From positions 56,592 to 120,591 of the forward strand of contig NZ_JAACFU010000020.1 in NCBI RefSeq assembly GCF_029051725.1: a stretch of 64,000 nucleotides of DNA. The letters are read 5' to 3'. A program made the translations under genes and the position numbers. Below the pieces are notes generated by a model, which made no database searches, was not told the DNA's origin, and saw only the letters and a list, made by a program, of their open reading frames with translations. Shown here piece by piece: positions 33,808-44,054 of the stretch. The stretch is from Bradyrhizobium sp. CSS354. GTDB lineage: Bacteria > Pseudomonadota > Alphaproteobacteria > Rhizobiales > Xanthobacteraceae. Every line of letters begins with the position of its first letter. Positions within the stretch are counted from its first letter, which is position 1.

Positions 33808-35397
33808 GTGACGACAGCTCCCGACATCACGATGCCCCCCGTAGGCGCGGCGCGCCGGCCGCTCGTCATGGCCGCGGCGATCATTGCTGCGATGACGCTG
33901 CTGCGCATGGTCTACGCCTCCGCCATCGAGCTGCGTACGGACGAGGCCTATTACTGGACGTGGTCGCAGGAGACGGCGCTCAGCTTCCTGGATCATCCCC
34001 CCGGCATCGCCTGGCTGATCCGGTTCGGCACTGCGATCTTCGGCGACACCACGCTCGGTGTGCGCTTCGGCGGCATCGTCGCGATGCTGGTGACGCAGCT
34101 CCTGCTCGCCGACATCGTCCGCCGCCTCACCCATGATGTGCGCGCCGTCGTGCTCGCGGTACTGATGCCGGAGGCCGCGCTCTATTACGGCCTGCTGATG
34201 GCCAAGGTTGCGCCCGATGTCGCCATGATCCCGTTTGCGGTGGCGATGATGTGGTGCCTGGCGCGGCTTGCGCAGGGCGGCGACGGCCGCTGGTGGCTCG
34301 CGGCCGGCCTGTTCGCCGGGCTGGCGATGCTGTCGAAATTCACCGTGATCATGTTCGCGCCGGCGGTTGCCGCCTTTCTGCTGGTGCCGGATTGGCGCTG
34401 GCGCTGGCTGCGCAGCCCCTATCCATATCTCGCGGTCCTGACCGCAATCGCCGTGTTCTCGCCCGTCCTGATCTGGAACGTGCAGCACGACTGGGCCGCG
34501 ATCCGCTTCCAGGGCGTGCGCGCCACCACCAGCTACGGCATCTCGCTCCGCACCTTCGGCGATTACATCGGCCTCCAATTCGGTCTGGTCGGCTTCGTCA
34601 TGCTGCCGGTGGTGCTGACGGGGGTGGTGATGACGGCGTGGCGCGGCTATCGCACGCGCGAGCCGGTCGCGATTTTGTTGTCGACCGCGGTCCTGGTGCC
34701 GTTTCTCTATTTCCTGGCGAAATCCCTGACCCTCCGCGTCGGCGACACCTGGCCGATGTTCATGTGGCTGGTCGGTTTCGCCGCTGCCGCCGTCAACCTC
34801 ACCATGCTCTCGCGTGAAGGAAGATCGGCGCGGATGATCAGGGCGTCGCTGTTCTGGGCCAACACGGCGGTGGTCTCGGGCATCGCCTTTGTCGTCATCG
34901 TGTTCCTCTATTACGTCGCCGCGCCCTGGAATTTTCTCGGCAAGATCGATCCGATCGGTGCCGAATCCGGCTACGAGCAGGTCGCCGCGCGCGCACAGGC
35001 CGCATTGGACGAGACCGGCGCGACCTGGATCGCCACGACGGACTACCGCACCTATGCCATGATGCGCTGGCTGTTCAGGGGCCGCGTGCCCGTAATCGAG
35101 ATCAACGAGCGCGGCCGCTTCCAGGACTTTCGCGATCCCGGCCTGGACCGGATCCGGGGGCACGCCGGCATCTATGTCGGACGCGAGCCGGACAATCGCT
35201 CGCCGCTGTGGGAGAACATCCCCGCCAAGCGCGAGCCGCTCGGTCAAGTCGAGCGCCGCTGGCGCGGTCTCGTCATGGACAATTACGTGGTGGAGAAGCT
35301 TTCAGGCTGGACCCCGGAGCTCTCACCGCCGAAGGACTCACCGCTGTTCCAGTGGCGCGTGCTGGCGGGCGAGTTTGAGTTGCGTACGCTCGCCTAG
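33808..35397 (+). CDS. GT39-like (ArnT/PMT-type) membrane glycosyltransferase
   Basis: About 529 residues if GTG 33808 is used; TTG 33790 and ATG 33832 are alternatives, and no ribosome site is decisive. About 10 membrane helices span residues 18-400. The first periplasmic loop holds the GT39 acidic pair D45-E46 in ELRTDEAYYW, which activates the acceptor in protein mannosyl- and aminoarabinose transferases. A soluble C-terminal domain (about 400-529) includes TDYRTYAMMRWL. Such enzymes transfer sugars from polyprenyl-phosphate donors to lipid or glycan acceptors in the periplasm. Donor and acceptor are unknown. Confidence 0.85.
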   Translation: MTTAPDITMPPVGAARRPLVMAAAIIAAMTLLRMVYASAIELRTDEAYYWTWSQETALSFLDHPPGIAWLIRFGTAIFGDTTLGVRFGGIVAMLVTQLLLADIVRRLTHDVRAVVLAVLMPEAALYYGLLMAKVAPDVAMIPFAVAMMWCLARLAQGGDGRWWLAAGLFAGLAMLSKFTVIMFAPAVAAFLLVPDWRWRWLRSPYPYLAVLTAIAVFSPVLIWNVQHDWAAIRFQGVRATTSYGISLRTFGDYIGLQFGLVGFVMLPVVLTGVVMTAWRGYRTREPVAILLSTAVLVPFLYFLAKSLTLRVGDTWPMFMWLVGFAAAAVNLTMLSREGRSARMIRASLFWANTAVVSGIAFVVIVFLYYVAAPWNFLGKIDPIGAESGYEQVAARAQAALDETGATWIATTDYRTYAMMRWLFRGRVPVIEINERGRFQDFRDPGLDRIRGHAGIYVGREPDNRSPLWENIPAKREPLGQVERRWRGLVMDNYVVEKLSGWTPELSPPKDSPLFQWRVLAGEFELRTLA

Positions 35398-35412
35398 CAA
35401 GGCGGGCTTCTT

Positions 35413-35561
35413 CCTTCTCCCCTTGTGGGAGAAGGTGGCGCGAAGCGCCGGATGAGGGGTCTCTATCGGCTAAGACGACTGCGAGAGGCGCGCGCGGAGA
35501 GAGACCCCTCACCCGTCTCGCCGCTGCGCGTCGAGCCACCCTCTCCCACAAGGGGAGAGGG
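35413..35561. repeat. dispersed inverted repeat, family D, copy 1
   Basis: CCTTCTCCCCTTGTGGGAGAAGGTGGC is mirrored at the right by CCACCCTCTCCCACAAGGGGAGAGG, with inner arms GCCGGATGAGGGGT / ACCCCTCACCCG. A second copy is at 59411-59560. Confidence 0.85.
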
Positions 35562-35590
35562 GAAAACGAGGGCGTCGCGCAAACAGAACG

Positions 35591-36619
35591 CTACTCCTCG
35601 TCGTCTTTCTTCCGCAGCAGATCCGTCGCGAGGTCCGACAGCTTTGGCGGCGGCAGGGCCGCGAACGGCAGCGGCCGTGTGACGTCGATCGCGGCGAGGC
35701 CCAGCCGGGCCGTCAGCAATCCATTCAGCATGCCTTCGCCCAGCCGCTGCGACAGCTTCGCCGCAATGCCGTGGCCGAGCATCTGCTGCACCAGGCTGTC
35801 GCTCGCCGCCATGCCGCCGGTGATGGCGAGATGGGCGATGACGTGGCGGAGCAGGCGGATCATGCCGAGTGCGCCGGGACGGCCGCCGTAGAGAAAAGCG
35901 AGTTGGCGTATCAATCTCAGCGACGCCACGAACACGAACAACACATCGATCAGCGCGCGGGGCGAAACCGCCGTGACGATCGAGACCTTCTGCGCGGCTG
36001 ACGACACCAGCCGCCGCGCCTCGATGTCCAGCGGCGACATCAATTCGCGCTCGGCGAGCCGGATCATGTCGGCGCCGTCGATGATTTCGCCGGCGTGGCT
36101 TTCCAGCGTGGCGCGGGCGCGCGCGAGCTGCGGGTTCTGATGCGCGATCTTGAGCAGGTCCTGCACGATGATACGGCTCTCGTTGCGATCGTCGCTGGCA
36201 AGGACGGCGGCTGCGCGCTGATGCAGCTTTTCGATCGTTGCCAGCCGCGCCAGCCCGAATGCCTCGCGTCCGGTCACCACCGCGAGCGCAAGGGCGGTGA
36301 GGGAGGCAAGCGCCAGTCCGACGAAGCCGAGGCTGTCGCTGCGTGCAAACAGATCCTCGATCAGACGGACGACACCAAGCCCGACGCCGAGCAGCGTCAG
36401 CCCGGCGACGCCCGACCAGAACAGCGCCCCCCAGGGAAAGCCACGCCGCGCCGGAAGCGTCGCTGCGATCGGCACCGGCAAATTCGTCGGATCGGGCTCC
36501 GGCGTGATCTGGATGGTGGTGCGGCCGAGCCGCGTCGTCTCGTCTGCCTCGGTGACGACGACGCCGGGGTCGTCGAGCCGGAACGTCGCCGGTCGCCGTG
36601 GCTTCGATCGGTCGTTCAT
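35591..36619 (-). CDS. YcjF/DUF697 family membrane protein
   Basis: 342 residues. Two hydrophobic segments at about 65-88 and 97-120, followed by a long cytoplasmic domain with a further hydrophobic hairpin (about 215-300) typical of DUF697/TIGR01620. The N-terminus is basic and Pro-rich. It overlaps the YcjX gene by 4 bp, the usual ycjX-ycjF order in proteobacteria. YcjF is membrane-associated and of unknown function, thought to work with the YcjX GTPase in envelope stress. The family call rests on the pairing plus layout. Confidence 0.85.
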   Translation of the reverse strand: MNDRSKPRRPATFRLDDPGVVVTEADETTRLGRTTIQITPEPDPTNLPVPIAATLPARRGFPWGALFWSGVAGLTLLGVGLGVVRLIEDLFARSDSLGFVGLALASLTALALAVVTGREAFGLARLATIEKLHQRAAAVLASDDRNESRIIVQDLLKIAHQNPQLARARATLESHAGEIIDGADMIRLAERELMSPLDIEARRLVSSAAQKVSIVTAVSPRALIDVLFVFVASLRLIRQLAFLYGGRPGALGMIRLLRHVIAHLAITGGMAASDSLVQQMLGHGIAAKLSQRLGEGMLNGLLTARLGLAAIDVTRPLPFAALPPPKLSDLATDLLRKKDDEE

Positions 36620-38085
36620 GACAATTTGTCTCCGATCAGGAACTGCAAGGCACGGTCGAGGCGGATGTGAGGCAGCGCCGGCTGGTCGGCTCCCTCGCGT
36701 TCGAGCTTCGGGGGACGAAAGCGCAGAAAGCGAAAATCGCTCTTTTCGTGGGGCCCGGTCGAGAGCCCGCGGAACGCATCGGTGCCATTGAACAGCGGCT
36801 CGGGATCCAGCGGCAGGTCGCCCGGAAAGGTCGCGACTTCCGTGTTGCCGTCGAAGAACTCGCCGCCGGCGCTTTCGCCCGCGGCCGGTGTTCCCAAAAT
36901 TGACGGCAATTTGTCACGGCCATGCGCGACCTGCGCCTCGCGCGTGGCGCGGACGGCGGCGAGTGCGACAACGTCGATCGCCGCGCCGGTAGTTTCCGCG
37001 CGGGCGACGGCGCCCGAGACCGCGCGGCGCAGCACGGCCTCGAGCCGGTCGTGGCTGGAATGATGCAGGTGATCCGCCTTGGTCGCCGCGAACAGCACGC
37101 GGTCGATGCGCGGCCGAAACAGGCCGCTGAGGAACGTGCTGCGGCCGATGTTGAAGCAGTCGAGAATGCCCGCGAGTGCGGCTTCGAGATCATGCAGCGC
37201 TTCGGGGCCGGCGTTGAATGCGGCGAGCGCATCGGCAAGCACGATCTGGCGATCGAGCCGGGCAAAATGATCACGGAAGAACGGCCGCACCACGACATCC
37301 TTGTAGGCCTCATAGCGGCGCACCATCATGGCCCACAGCGATCCCTCCGGCGCCTGGCCGCCCGCGGGAACGTCGAGCGGCGCAAAAGTCAGCGCCGGTG
37401 TGTCGGCCAGATTGCCCGGCATCAGGAAGCGGCCGGGTGGCAGCAGGCTCATCGCAAACCGCTCGTCGCGGCAGCCTTGCAAATAGCCCCTGAAGAGCTT
37501 TGCGGCCGTGAGCGTCGCCTGTTCATCCTCGCGCGCCTCGGGCTTGAGGGTTGCGAGATGCGCGTGCCAATCCGCGGCAAGATGGACGCGCGGCGCCTCG
37601 CGCGACAACGCCAGGCTTTCGGCCGACCATTGCTCAAAACTCTTCTGAAGCAGCGGCAGATCGAGCAACCACTCGCCGGGATAGTCGACGATGTCGAGCG
37701 TCAGCGTGCGGTCGGCGCCGTTCTGGCGCTGGTAGTCGATGACCAGCCTGAGCTCGCTGATGTCGACAGTCGAGCTCGGCCAGCGCCGCTCCTCGATCAG
37801 CGCGCGCAGATGGCTCTCATAGGCAAAGCGCGGCACGGCATCGTCCGGCTGCGGCGCCAGATGCGCCCGCGCGATCCGCCCGGATGAATAGGCCTCGAAC
37901 ACCGGAAACCGCCCACCGCGCGTCAGACCGTGGATCAGCGCGGTGATGAACACGGTCTTGCCGGCCCGCGACAGGCCGGTGACCCCCAATCGTACCGTCG
38001 GATTGAAGAAATGCTCGCCGTAGTCGATCAGCGCCCGAGCCGACAGGCGCGCCTCCTCGAACATATCCTGGAAACTAAATGCCAT
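36616..38085 (-). CDS. YcjX family GTP-binding protein (DUF463)
   Basis: 489 residues. The P-loop is at G37-T44 in GVTGLSRAGKTVFI, followed by the characteristic YcjX switch region and DIVDYPGEWLLDLPLL (about 135), corresponding to the DxxG motif. A TKAD motif in RVLFAATKADHL (about 333) gives guanine specificity. YcjX is a dynamin-like or stress-induced GTPase made with YcjF. In gammaproteobacteria these are in the phage-shock regulon; no psp genes are seen here. Start ATG 38085 gives MAFSFQDMFEEARL, as expected. Confidence 0.93.
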   Translation of the reverse strand: MAFSFQDMFEEARLSARALIDYGEHFFNPTVRLGVTGLSRAGKTVFITALIHGLTRGGRFPVFEAYSSGRIARAHLAPQPDDAVPRFAYESHLRALIEERRWPSSTVDISELRLVIDYQRQNGADRTLTLDIVDYPGEWLLDLPLLQKSFEQWSAESLALSREAPRVHLAADWHAHLATLKPEAREDEQATLTAAKLFRGYLQGCRDERFAMSLLPPGRFLMPGNLADTPALTFAPLDVPAGGQAPEGSLWAMMVRRYEAYKDVVVRPFFRDHFARLDRQIVLADALAAFNAGPEALHDLEAALAGILDCFNIGRSTFLSGLFRPRIDRVLFAATKADHLHHSSHDRLEAVLRRAVSGAVARAETTGAAIDVVALAAVRATREAQVAHGRDKLPSILGTPAAGESAGGEFFDGNTEVATFPGDLPLDPEPLFNGTDAFRGLSTGPHEKSDFRFLRFRPPKLEREGADQPALPHIRLDRALQFLIGDKLS

Positions 38086-38269
38086 ATGAACGTTGGGAAT
38101 CCCGGGCGGGGGCGGATACGCAAAAAGGACTAGTCACAAAAATGGCAACTGCCTGAGGAAAATCAAGCTTCATACTTCCACCGTCTTTGTCGGCAAATCA
38201 GCCGTTTGAACGACGCGCCGATCCCGAAATACCCATACAAGAGGGTATTGTCTCACTTTGCGGATTGCC

Positions 38270-38965
38270 ATGACCGTCTTCCAACTGAAACAGCTCGCAT
38301 CCTCCTCCGTCCACGCCGCCGCCGACGCGGTCGGCTGGCATTACGACCGCGCCGAGTTGATCGCCGACGGCGTGATCCACGCGATCGGCGTGCTCTGCGG
38401 CATCATTGCCGCGACCGTGCTGGTGGTGCTGACGGTGCTCTATGCCGACGCGACCGACATCGTCGGCGTCGCGATCTACGTCGCCGGCCTACTCTCGATG
38501 CTGGTGTTGTCGGCGACCTATAATCTCTGGCCGATCTCACCGGCCAAATGGCTGCTGCGGCGATTCGACCATTCGGCGATCTATCTCCTGATCGCGGCGA
38601 CCTACACGCCGTTCATCCTGGAGGTGAAGGACAGCGGCTTCGCGCTGGTGCTGCTCACCGGCGTCTGGTGCGTGGCGATGCTTGGCATCGTGCTGAAACT
38701 TCTCTACCCCGGCCGGTTCGACCGCGTTGCGGTCGGCATCTATCTCGCCATGGGCTGGAGCGGCATCATGCTCTACGATTCCGTGGTCAAGGCGCTGCCT
38801 GCGCTGGTGCTGGGCTTCATCCTTGCGGGCGGCCTGCTCTACAGTTTTGGCGTGATCTTCCATGCCTGGCGGCGGCTGCGCTTCCAGAATGCGATCTGGC
38901 ACGGCTTTGTCTTGGCCGGCGCGGCATGCCATTATACCGCGGTGCTCGACCTCGTGTTGAGCTGA
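38270..38965 (+). CDS. hemolysin III family (YqfA/PAQR-like) membrane protein
   Basis: 231 residues from ATG 38270 (a TTG four codons earlier is possible). Seven membrane helices. The PAQR/HlyIII metal-site motifs are visible: an Asp/His region in AELIADGVIHAIGV (about 30-43), RFDHSAIYLLIAATYTPF (about 97) and the C-terminal HAWRRLRFQNAIWHGFVLAGAACHY with paired His. Eukaryotic relatives are receptors or ceramidases with Zn; the bacterial role is uncertain, possibly fatty-acid homeostasis. It is a single gene with no clear operon partner. Confidence 0.92.
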   Translation: MTVFQLKQLASSSVHAAADAVGWHYDRAELIADGVIHAIGVLCGIIAATVLVVLTVLYADATDIVGVAIYVAGLLSMLVLSATYNLWPISPAKWLLRRFDHSAIYLLIAATYTPFILEVKDSGFALVLLTGVWCVAMLGIVLKLLYPGRFDRVAVGIYLAMGWSGIMLYDSVVKALPALVLGFILAGGLLYSFGVIFHAWRRLRFQNAIWHGFVLAGAACHYTAVLDLVLS

Positions 38966-39020
38966 GCAAGCTCCGCGAAACGGAATAAGCGAAGCGGTAT
39001 AAGACAAGAGGAGACGTCGC

Positions 39021-39815
39021 ATGCAGGTGACCGGCAAGGTCGTGGTCGTCACGGGCGGCGCCAACGGCATCGGCAAGGCGCTCTGCGAGGCGTTTCACAA
39101 GGCGGGTGCGGCCAAGGTGGTCGTCGCCGACATGGACGCGGACAATGCGCGGGCTGTCGCTGCCACGGTGGATGGCGCGGCGTTCAAATGCGATGTCGCG
39201 CAGGAAAAGGATATTTCCCACGTCATCGAGGAGACCGAGCGGCAGTTCGGCCCGATCGAATTGTTCTGCTCCAATGCCGGCATCGGCGGCGGTTTTGATC
39301 CGATGTCGGTCAATGCCGGCGGCGCCTCGGATGAGCCGTGGCAGCGCAGCTGGGCTATTCACGTCATGGCGCATGTCTATGCGGCGCGGCATCTGATCCC
39401 GCGCATGAAGACGCGTGGCGGCGGTTATTTCCTCAACACCATCTCGGCCGCGGGGCTGCTGTCGCAGGTCGGCAGTCCGGCTTACTCCACCACCAAGCAT
39501 GCCGCGGTCGGCTTTGCCGAAAATCTCGCGATCTCGCACAAGGCGCACAACATCCGTGTCTCGATCCTCTGCCCGCAGGGCGTCGACACCAACATGCTGC
39601 GTTCGATTCCGAAGGGCCCGCAATCCGGCGACGGTGACCTCTCGCCCGAGCAGGTCGCGAACGACGTGCTCGCCGGCCTCGCGCAGGAGACGTTCCTGAT
39701 CCTGCCGCACCCGCAGGTGCTCGGCTACATGCGCAAGAAGACCGAGAATTACGACCGCTGGATCGGCGGCATGGCCAAGATCCAGGCGAGGATGCGGGAA
39801 GACTTCGGGACGTAG
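39021..39815 (+). CDS. short-chain dehydrogenase/reductase
   Basis: 264 residues. Classical SDR with the cofactor motif TGGANGIG (10-17), D38 after the second strand (VADMDADN) suggesting NAD preference, NAG (about 85-88), the catalytic Ser in NTISAAGLL and Y-x3-K in YSTTKHA (about 160). AGAGGAG precedes the ATG. It oxidises an alcohol or reduces a carbonyl; the substrate is unknown. It follows the hemolysin III gene by 55 bp, so co-transcription is possible but functionally unclear. Confidence 0.92.
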   Translation: MQVTGKVVVVTGGANGIGKALCEAFHKAGAAKVVVADMDADNARAVAATVDGAAFKCDVAQEKDISHVIEETERQFGPIELFCSNAGIGGGFDPMSVNAGGASDEPWQRSWAIHVMAHVYAARHLIPRMKTRGGGYFLNTISAAGLLSQVGSPAYSTTKHAAVGFAENLAISHKAHNIRVSILCPQGVDTNMLRSIPKGPQSGDGDLSPEQVANDVLAGLAQETFLILPHPQVLGYMRKKTENYDRWIGGMAKIQARMREDFGT

Positions 39816-39838
39816 GGAAGGCGGGCGCCAACACTCGC

Positions 39839-39962
39839 TGTCGTCCCGGCGAAGGCCGGGACCCATAATCCCAGGGAGTAGTTGTTTGGCTCGGCCGTAA
39901 ACTCCGAGTCCTCGTGACCACATCCGCCTGTGGGTATGGGTCCCGGCCTTCGCCGGGACGAC
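39839..39962. repeat. dispersed palindromic repeat, family A, copy 6
   Basis: GTCGTCCCGGCGAAGGCC and GGCCTTCGCCGGGACGAC form perfect 18 bp ends, with inner GGGACCCATA / TATGGGTCCC arms. It lies between the convergent SDR and MarR genes. Confidence 0.87.
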
Positions 39963-39970
39963 GCTGGTGG

Positions 39971-40432
39971 TCACGCCGCCGACTTCACCTCGCCCTCCAC
40001 CCGGCTCTGCCGCAAAGCCTGCGCATAAAGCATCATCCCTTCCCGCACCGTGCGCTGCTCGGCCTCCGTCAGCGCCGCAAGTGCGCCACTCACCTGCTGC
40101 CGTCCGAACGCGTGCAGCGCCTCCAGCGTGCGGCGGCCCTTCGCCGTCAGCGACAGCAGCTTGCTGCGTGCGTCGGCGTCATCGGGCGTCTCCCGCAACT
40201 CGCCGCAGTCGATCAGCTTGCGCACCAGGCGGCTGACGCTCGATTTCTCCAGCCGCAGGAAATCGCTGAGCTCGCCCGAATTCATCGGCCCACGAATACC
40301 GATCTCCAGGATCGTATGCACGGCCGACGGCGGATAGTCCGATGCCGCCACGGTCGCATCCATGAAGCCGAGCTCGCGCACCATCAGGCGCGAGGCCGCG
40401 CGGATGTCGTCGATCAGCGAAAGCCCGGTCAT
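39971..40432 (-). CDS. MarR family transcriptional regulator
   Basis: 153 residues from ATG 40430-40432, preceded by GGAG; a TTG 11 codons upstream lies within the operator palindrome and is unlikely. Winged-helix MarR fold: SAVHTILEIGIRGPMNSGELSDFLRLEKSSVSRLVRKLIDCGEL, followed by the wing DDADARSKLLSLTAKG and C-terminal dimerisation helices. It is divergent from the SDR gene at 40509, with a 31 bp perfect palindrome between the two starts, so it very probably represses both. The ligand is unknown. Confidence 0.92.
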   Translation of the reverse strand: MTGLSLIDDIRAASRLMVRELGFMDATVAASDYPPSAVHTILEIGIRGPMNSGELSDFLRLEKSSVSRLVRKLIDCGELRETPDDADARSKLLSLTAKGRRTLEALHAFGRQQVSGALAALTEAEQRTVREGMMLYAQALRQSRVEGEVKSAA

Positions 40433-40433
40433 G

Positions 40434-40461
40434 CTTGACTCCACGCATATAGTTGTATCAT
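40434..40461 (+). promoter_or_regulatory. candidate promoter for the SDR gene, overlapping the MarR operator
   Basis: CTTGAC (40434-40439), 16 bp, TATCAT (40456-40461) matches the alphaproteobacterial housekeeping pattern. The -10 element lies inside the palindrome, so bound MarR protein would block it. Confidence 0.5.
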
Positions 40462-40474
40462 ACAACTATATGCG
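40444..40474. promoter_or_regulatory. 31 bp palindromic MarR operator
   Basis: CGCATATAGTTGTA, TCA, TACAACTATATGCG: two 14 bp arms that are exact reverse complements around a 3 bp spacer, placed between the divergent marR-type and SDR start codons. Long perfect dyads in this position are the rule for MarR self-regulation. Confidence 0.85.
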
Positions 40475-40508
40475 TGCAACGGCGCGCGCAAGCGTTTTGG
40501 AGTGAGCC

Positions 40509-41285
40509 ATGAGCGGAACTTTGCCGCCGGGAGCGCGGATGAGGGGCAAGGTCTGCCTGGTGACGGGTGGCGGAAGCGGCATCGGCCGTGCCACGGCGTT
40601 GCGAATGGCGTCCGAAGGCGCGGAGGCGATTGTCCTGGCGGGCCGACGCGAAGCCGAGATCGACGCCACCGCCGCGGCGTGCCGCGAACTCGGTGCGGAT
40701 GCCATCGCGATCAAGACCGATATCACGCGCGAAGACGACGTCGCACGCATCGTTGCCACGGCGGTCGAGCGATGCGGCCGGCTCGACGTCGCCTTCAACA
40801 ATGCCGGCTTCCAGGAGCGCCGCGCGCCGCTGGAGGAGCAGGGCATGGATGTCTATGACAGCGTGTTCGACACCAATGTCCGTGCGCTGTTCCTGTGCCT
40901 GCGCCATCAATTGCCGGTCATGCTCGCGAAAGGCCGCGGCAGCATCGTCGTCAACGCCTCCGTCAGCGGCGTGCGCAACCCCAATCCCGGCTTCTCACTC
41001 TACTCGGCATCCAAAGCCGCGGCGATCTCGCTGACACGTTCTGCTGCGATGGAGAACGCGCCGCGCGGCATCCGCATCAACGCCATCGCCCCCGGCCGCG
41101 TCGTCACCGACATGATGCTGCGCGCCGGTGTCGGCGATGTCGCAACCGTCAGCGCGGGTTTGCCGCTGCGGCGGATGGGGAGCCCGGAGGAGGTGGCCGA
41201 GGGGGTGGTGTGGCTATCGTCCGACGCGTCGTCCTATGTCGTCGGGCATGTGCTGGCAGCCGATGGCGGATTCCTGGCGTCTTAG
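40509..41285 (+). CDS. short-chain dehydrogenase, MarR-controlled
   Basis: 258 residues. Classical SDR: TGGGSGIG cofactor loop (19-26), AGRREAEIDA after beta-2 (Arg suggests NADP), NNAG (about 97), Ser in NASVSGV and Y-x3-K in YSASKAA (about 164), and a C-terminal GHVLAADGGFL typical of glucose-1-dehydrogenase-like members. TTGGAG lies just upstream of the ATG. It is the only gene rightward from the palindromic operator, so it is the likely target of the divergent MarR protein, perhaps detoxifying a quinone or aldehyde. Confidence 0.9.
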   Translation: MSGTLPPGARMRGKVCLVTGGGSGIGRATALRMASEGAEAIVLAGRREAEIDATAAACRELGADAIAIKTDITREDDVARIVATAVERCGRLDVAFNNAGFQERRAPLEEQGMDVYDSVFDTNVRALFLCLRHQLPVMLAKGRGSIVVNASVSGVRNPNPGFSLYSASKAAAISLTRSAAMENAPRGIRINAIAPGRVVTDMMLRAGVGDVATVSAGLPLRRMGSPEEVAEGVVWLSSDASSYVVGHVLAADGGFLAS

Positions 41286-41317
41286 ATTTGCGCGGCGGCA
41301 TTGGCCAAAAAACTGGT

Positions 41318-41444
41318 GTCGTCCCGGCGAAGGCCGGGACCCATAACCTCAGGGAGACGTTTTGTGAAGATTGGTTGTTCGGGATTGGCGCCGCGCACAA
41401 TCGATGAATTGCGCGCTATGGGTCCCGGCCTTCGCCGGGACGAC
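41318..41444. repeat. dispersed palindromic repeat, family A, copy 7
   Basis: Perfect 18 bp ends GTCGTCCCGGCGAAGGCC / GGCCTTCGCCGGGACGAC and inner GGGACCCATA / TATGGGTCCC arms. It occupies nearly the whole spacer between the convergent SDR and ThDP-enzyme genes, ending 5 bp before the latter's stop. Confidence 0.87.
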
Positions 41445-41448
41445 GTCG

Positions 41449-43071
<1,623 letters not shown>

Positions 43072-43103
43072 GGTTTCCGTCCCCGAATGCTTATTGTCGT
43101 GGC

Positions 43104-43183
43104 GTCATTCCGGGGCGATGCGAAGCATCGAACCCGGAATCTCGAGATTCCGGGTTCATCGCTGCGCGATGCCCCGGAATGAC
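43104..43183. repeat. palindromic repeat (family E)
   Basis: An 80 bp near-perfect palindrome: GTCATTCCGGGGCGATGCG ... GAACCCGGAATCTCGAGATTCCGGGTTC ... CGCGATGCCCCGGAATGAC. It lies between two minus-strand genes, 4 bp before the stop of the upstream gene. Confidence 0.85.
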
Positions 43184-43187
43184 AAAC

Positions 43188-44036
43188 CTACCACACCGCC
43201 GTCCCCTTCATCGTCGGCTGCCCCTCCGCGTTCGCGGTCCACAGCTCCATGCCCGCCTCGGTCTCGTTGGCGTTGATGGAGAACTCCGAGCCCTCGAACA
43301 GGGGCTGAAGTCCGCGATAGGAGAATTTCTTCGGCGCCTTGCCGCCGTGCAGGTTCGCGGCCATCTCGATGATGAACGTTGCCTGCAACGGGCCGTGGAA
43401 GATCAGCCCCGGATAGCCCTCGACCTTGGTGACATAGTCGCGGTCGTAATGGATGCGGTGGCCGTTGAAGGTCAGCGCGGAATAACGAAACAGCAGCACG
43501 GGGTCCGAGACATGCGTCTCGCGATGCTGCGCCTTCGGCGGCGGAGGCGGGGCCTTTGCCGGCGCGGGCGTCGTCGTCATCTCGCGATAGACGATGTCCT
43601 GCCGCTCGCGGATGGCGATGCCGCGCGGCGAGGAGATGCTGTGCTCGACCGAGACGAAGCACAGCGTGCCGGTCGAGCCTGATTTCACCTGCACGTCCGC
43701 AATGCGCGAGGTTCGCGTCGATTCATCGCCGACGCGCAGCGGTTGCAGAAACTCGATCTCGCCACCGGCCCACATCCGGCGCGGCAGCGGCACCGGCGGC
43801 AGGAAGCCACCGCGGGTGGGGTGGCCGTCGGGGCCGAGCATCGACATCGGAAACACCGGTTGCGCCAGGCACCAATGCACCGTGAACGGCGCCGCGTCGC
43901 CAGCCTTGGGCGAACCGACCTCCTGGAACAGCGTCGCGCGCAGACCCTTCACGAGCTGCGACGTGACGGTGTCGGTCGCCTCATCGCTGCGGCCGATCCA
44001 TTGCCTGAGATGATCGATGTCGAGCTTCTCGGTCAT
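43188..44036 (-). CDS. double hot-dog (FAS1-like/MaoC-type) dehydratase, mesaconyl-C4-CoA or itaconyl-CoA hydratase-like
   Basis: 282 residues with two hot-dog halves. The N-terminal half (about 15-150) carries FLPPVPLPRRMWAGGEIEFLQPLRVGD, typical of the HTD2/FAS1-like dehydratase family that includes Chloroflexus mesaconyl-C4-CoA hydratase and bacterial itaconyl-CoA hydratases. A Pro/Ala linker (about 158-170) follows. The C-terminal half has FRYSALTFNGHRIHYDRDYVTKVEGYPGLIFHGPLQA, with the Asp/His hydratase motif (HRIHYD). It is last in a three-gene operon, 18 bp after the CoA-transferase gene. The family is firm; the substrate is inferred from context. Confidence 0.82.
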   Translation of the reverse strand: MTEKLDIDHLRQWIGRSDEATDTVTSQLVKGLRATLFQEVGSPKAGDAAPFTVHWCLAQPVFPMSMLGPDGHPTRGGFLPPVPLPRRMWAGGEIEFLQPLRVGDESTRTSRIADVQVKSGSTGTLCFVSVEHSISSPRGIAIRERQDIVYREMTTTPAPAKAPPPPPKAQHRETHVSDPVLLFRYSALTFNGHRIHYDRDYVTKVEGYPGLIFHGPLQATFIIEMAANLHGGKAPKKFSYRGLQPLFEGSEFSINANETEAGMELWTANAEGQPTMKGTAVW

Positions 44037-44054
44037 GACGCCTCGCTCTTGTTG

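Noticed and set aside
38086..38269. Riboswitch before the hemolysin III gene
   Set aside because: I looked for a yybP-ykoY or similar fold but found no convincing paired stems.
2364..41444. CRISPR-like array from the recurring repeats
   Set aside because: Copies are kilobases apart, in both orientations by symmetry, with no regular spacers and no cas genes.
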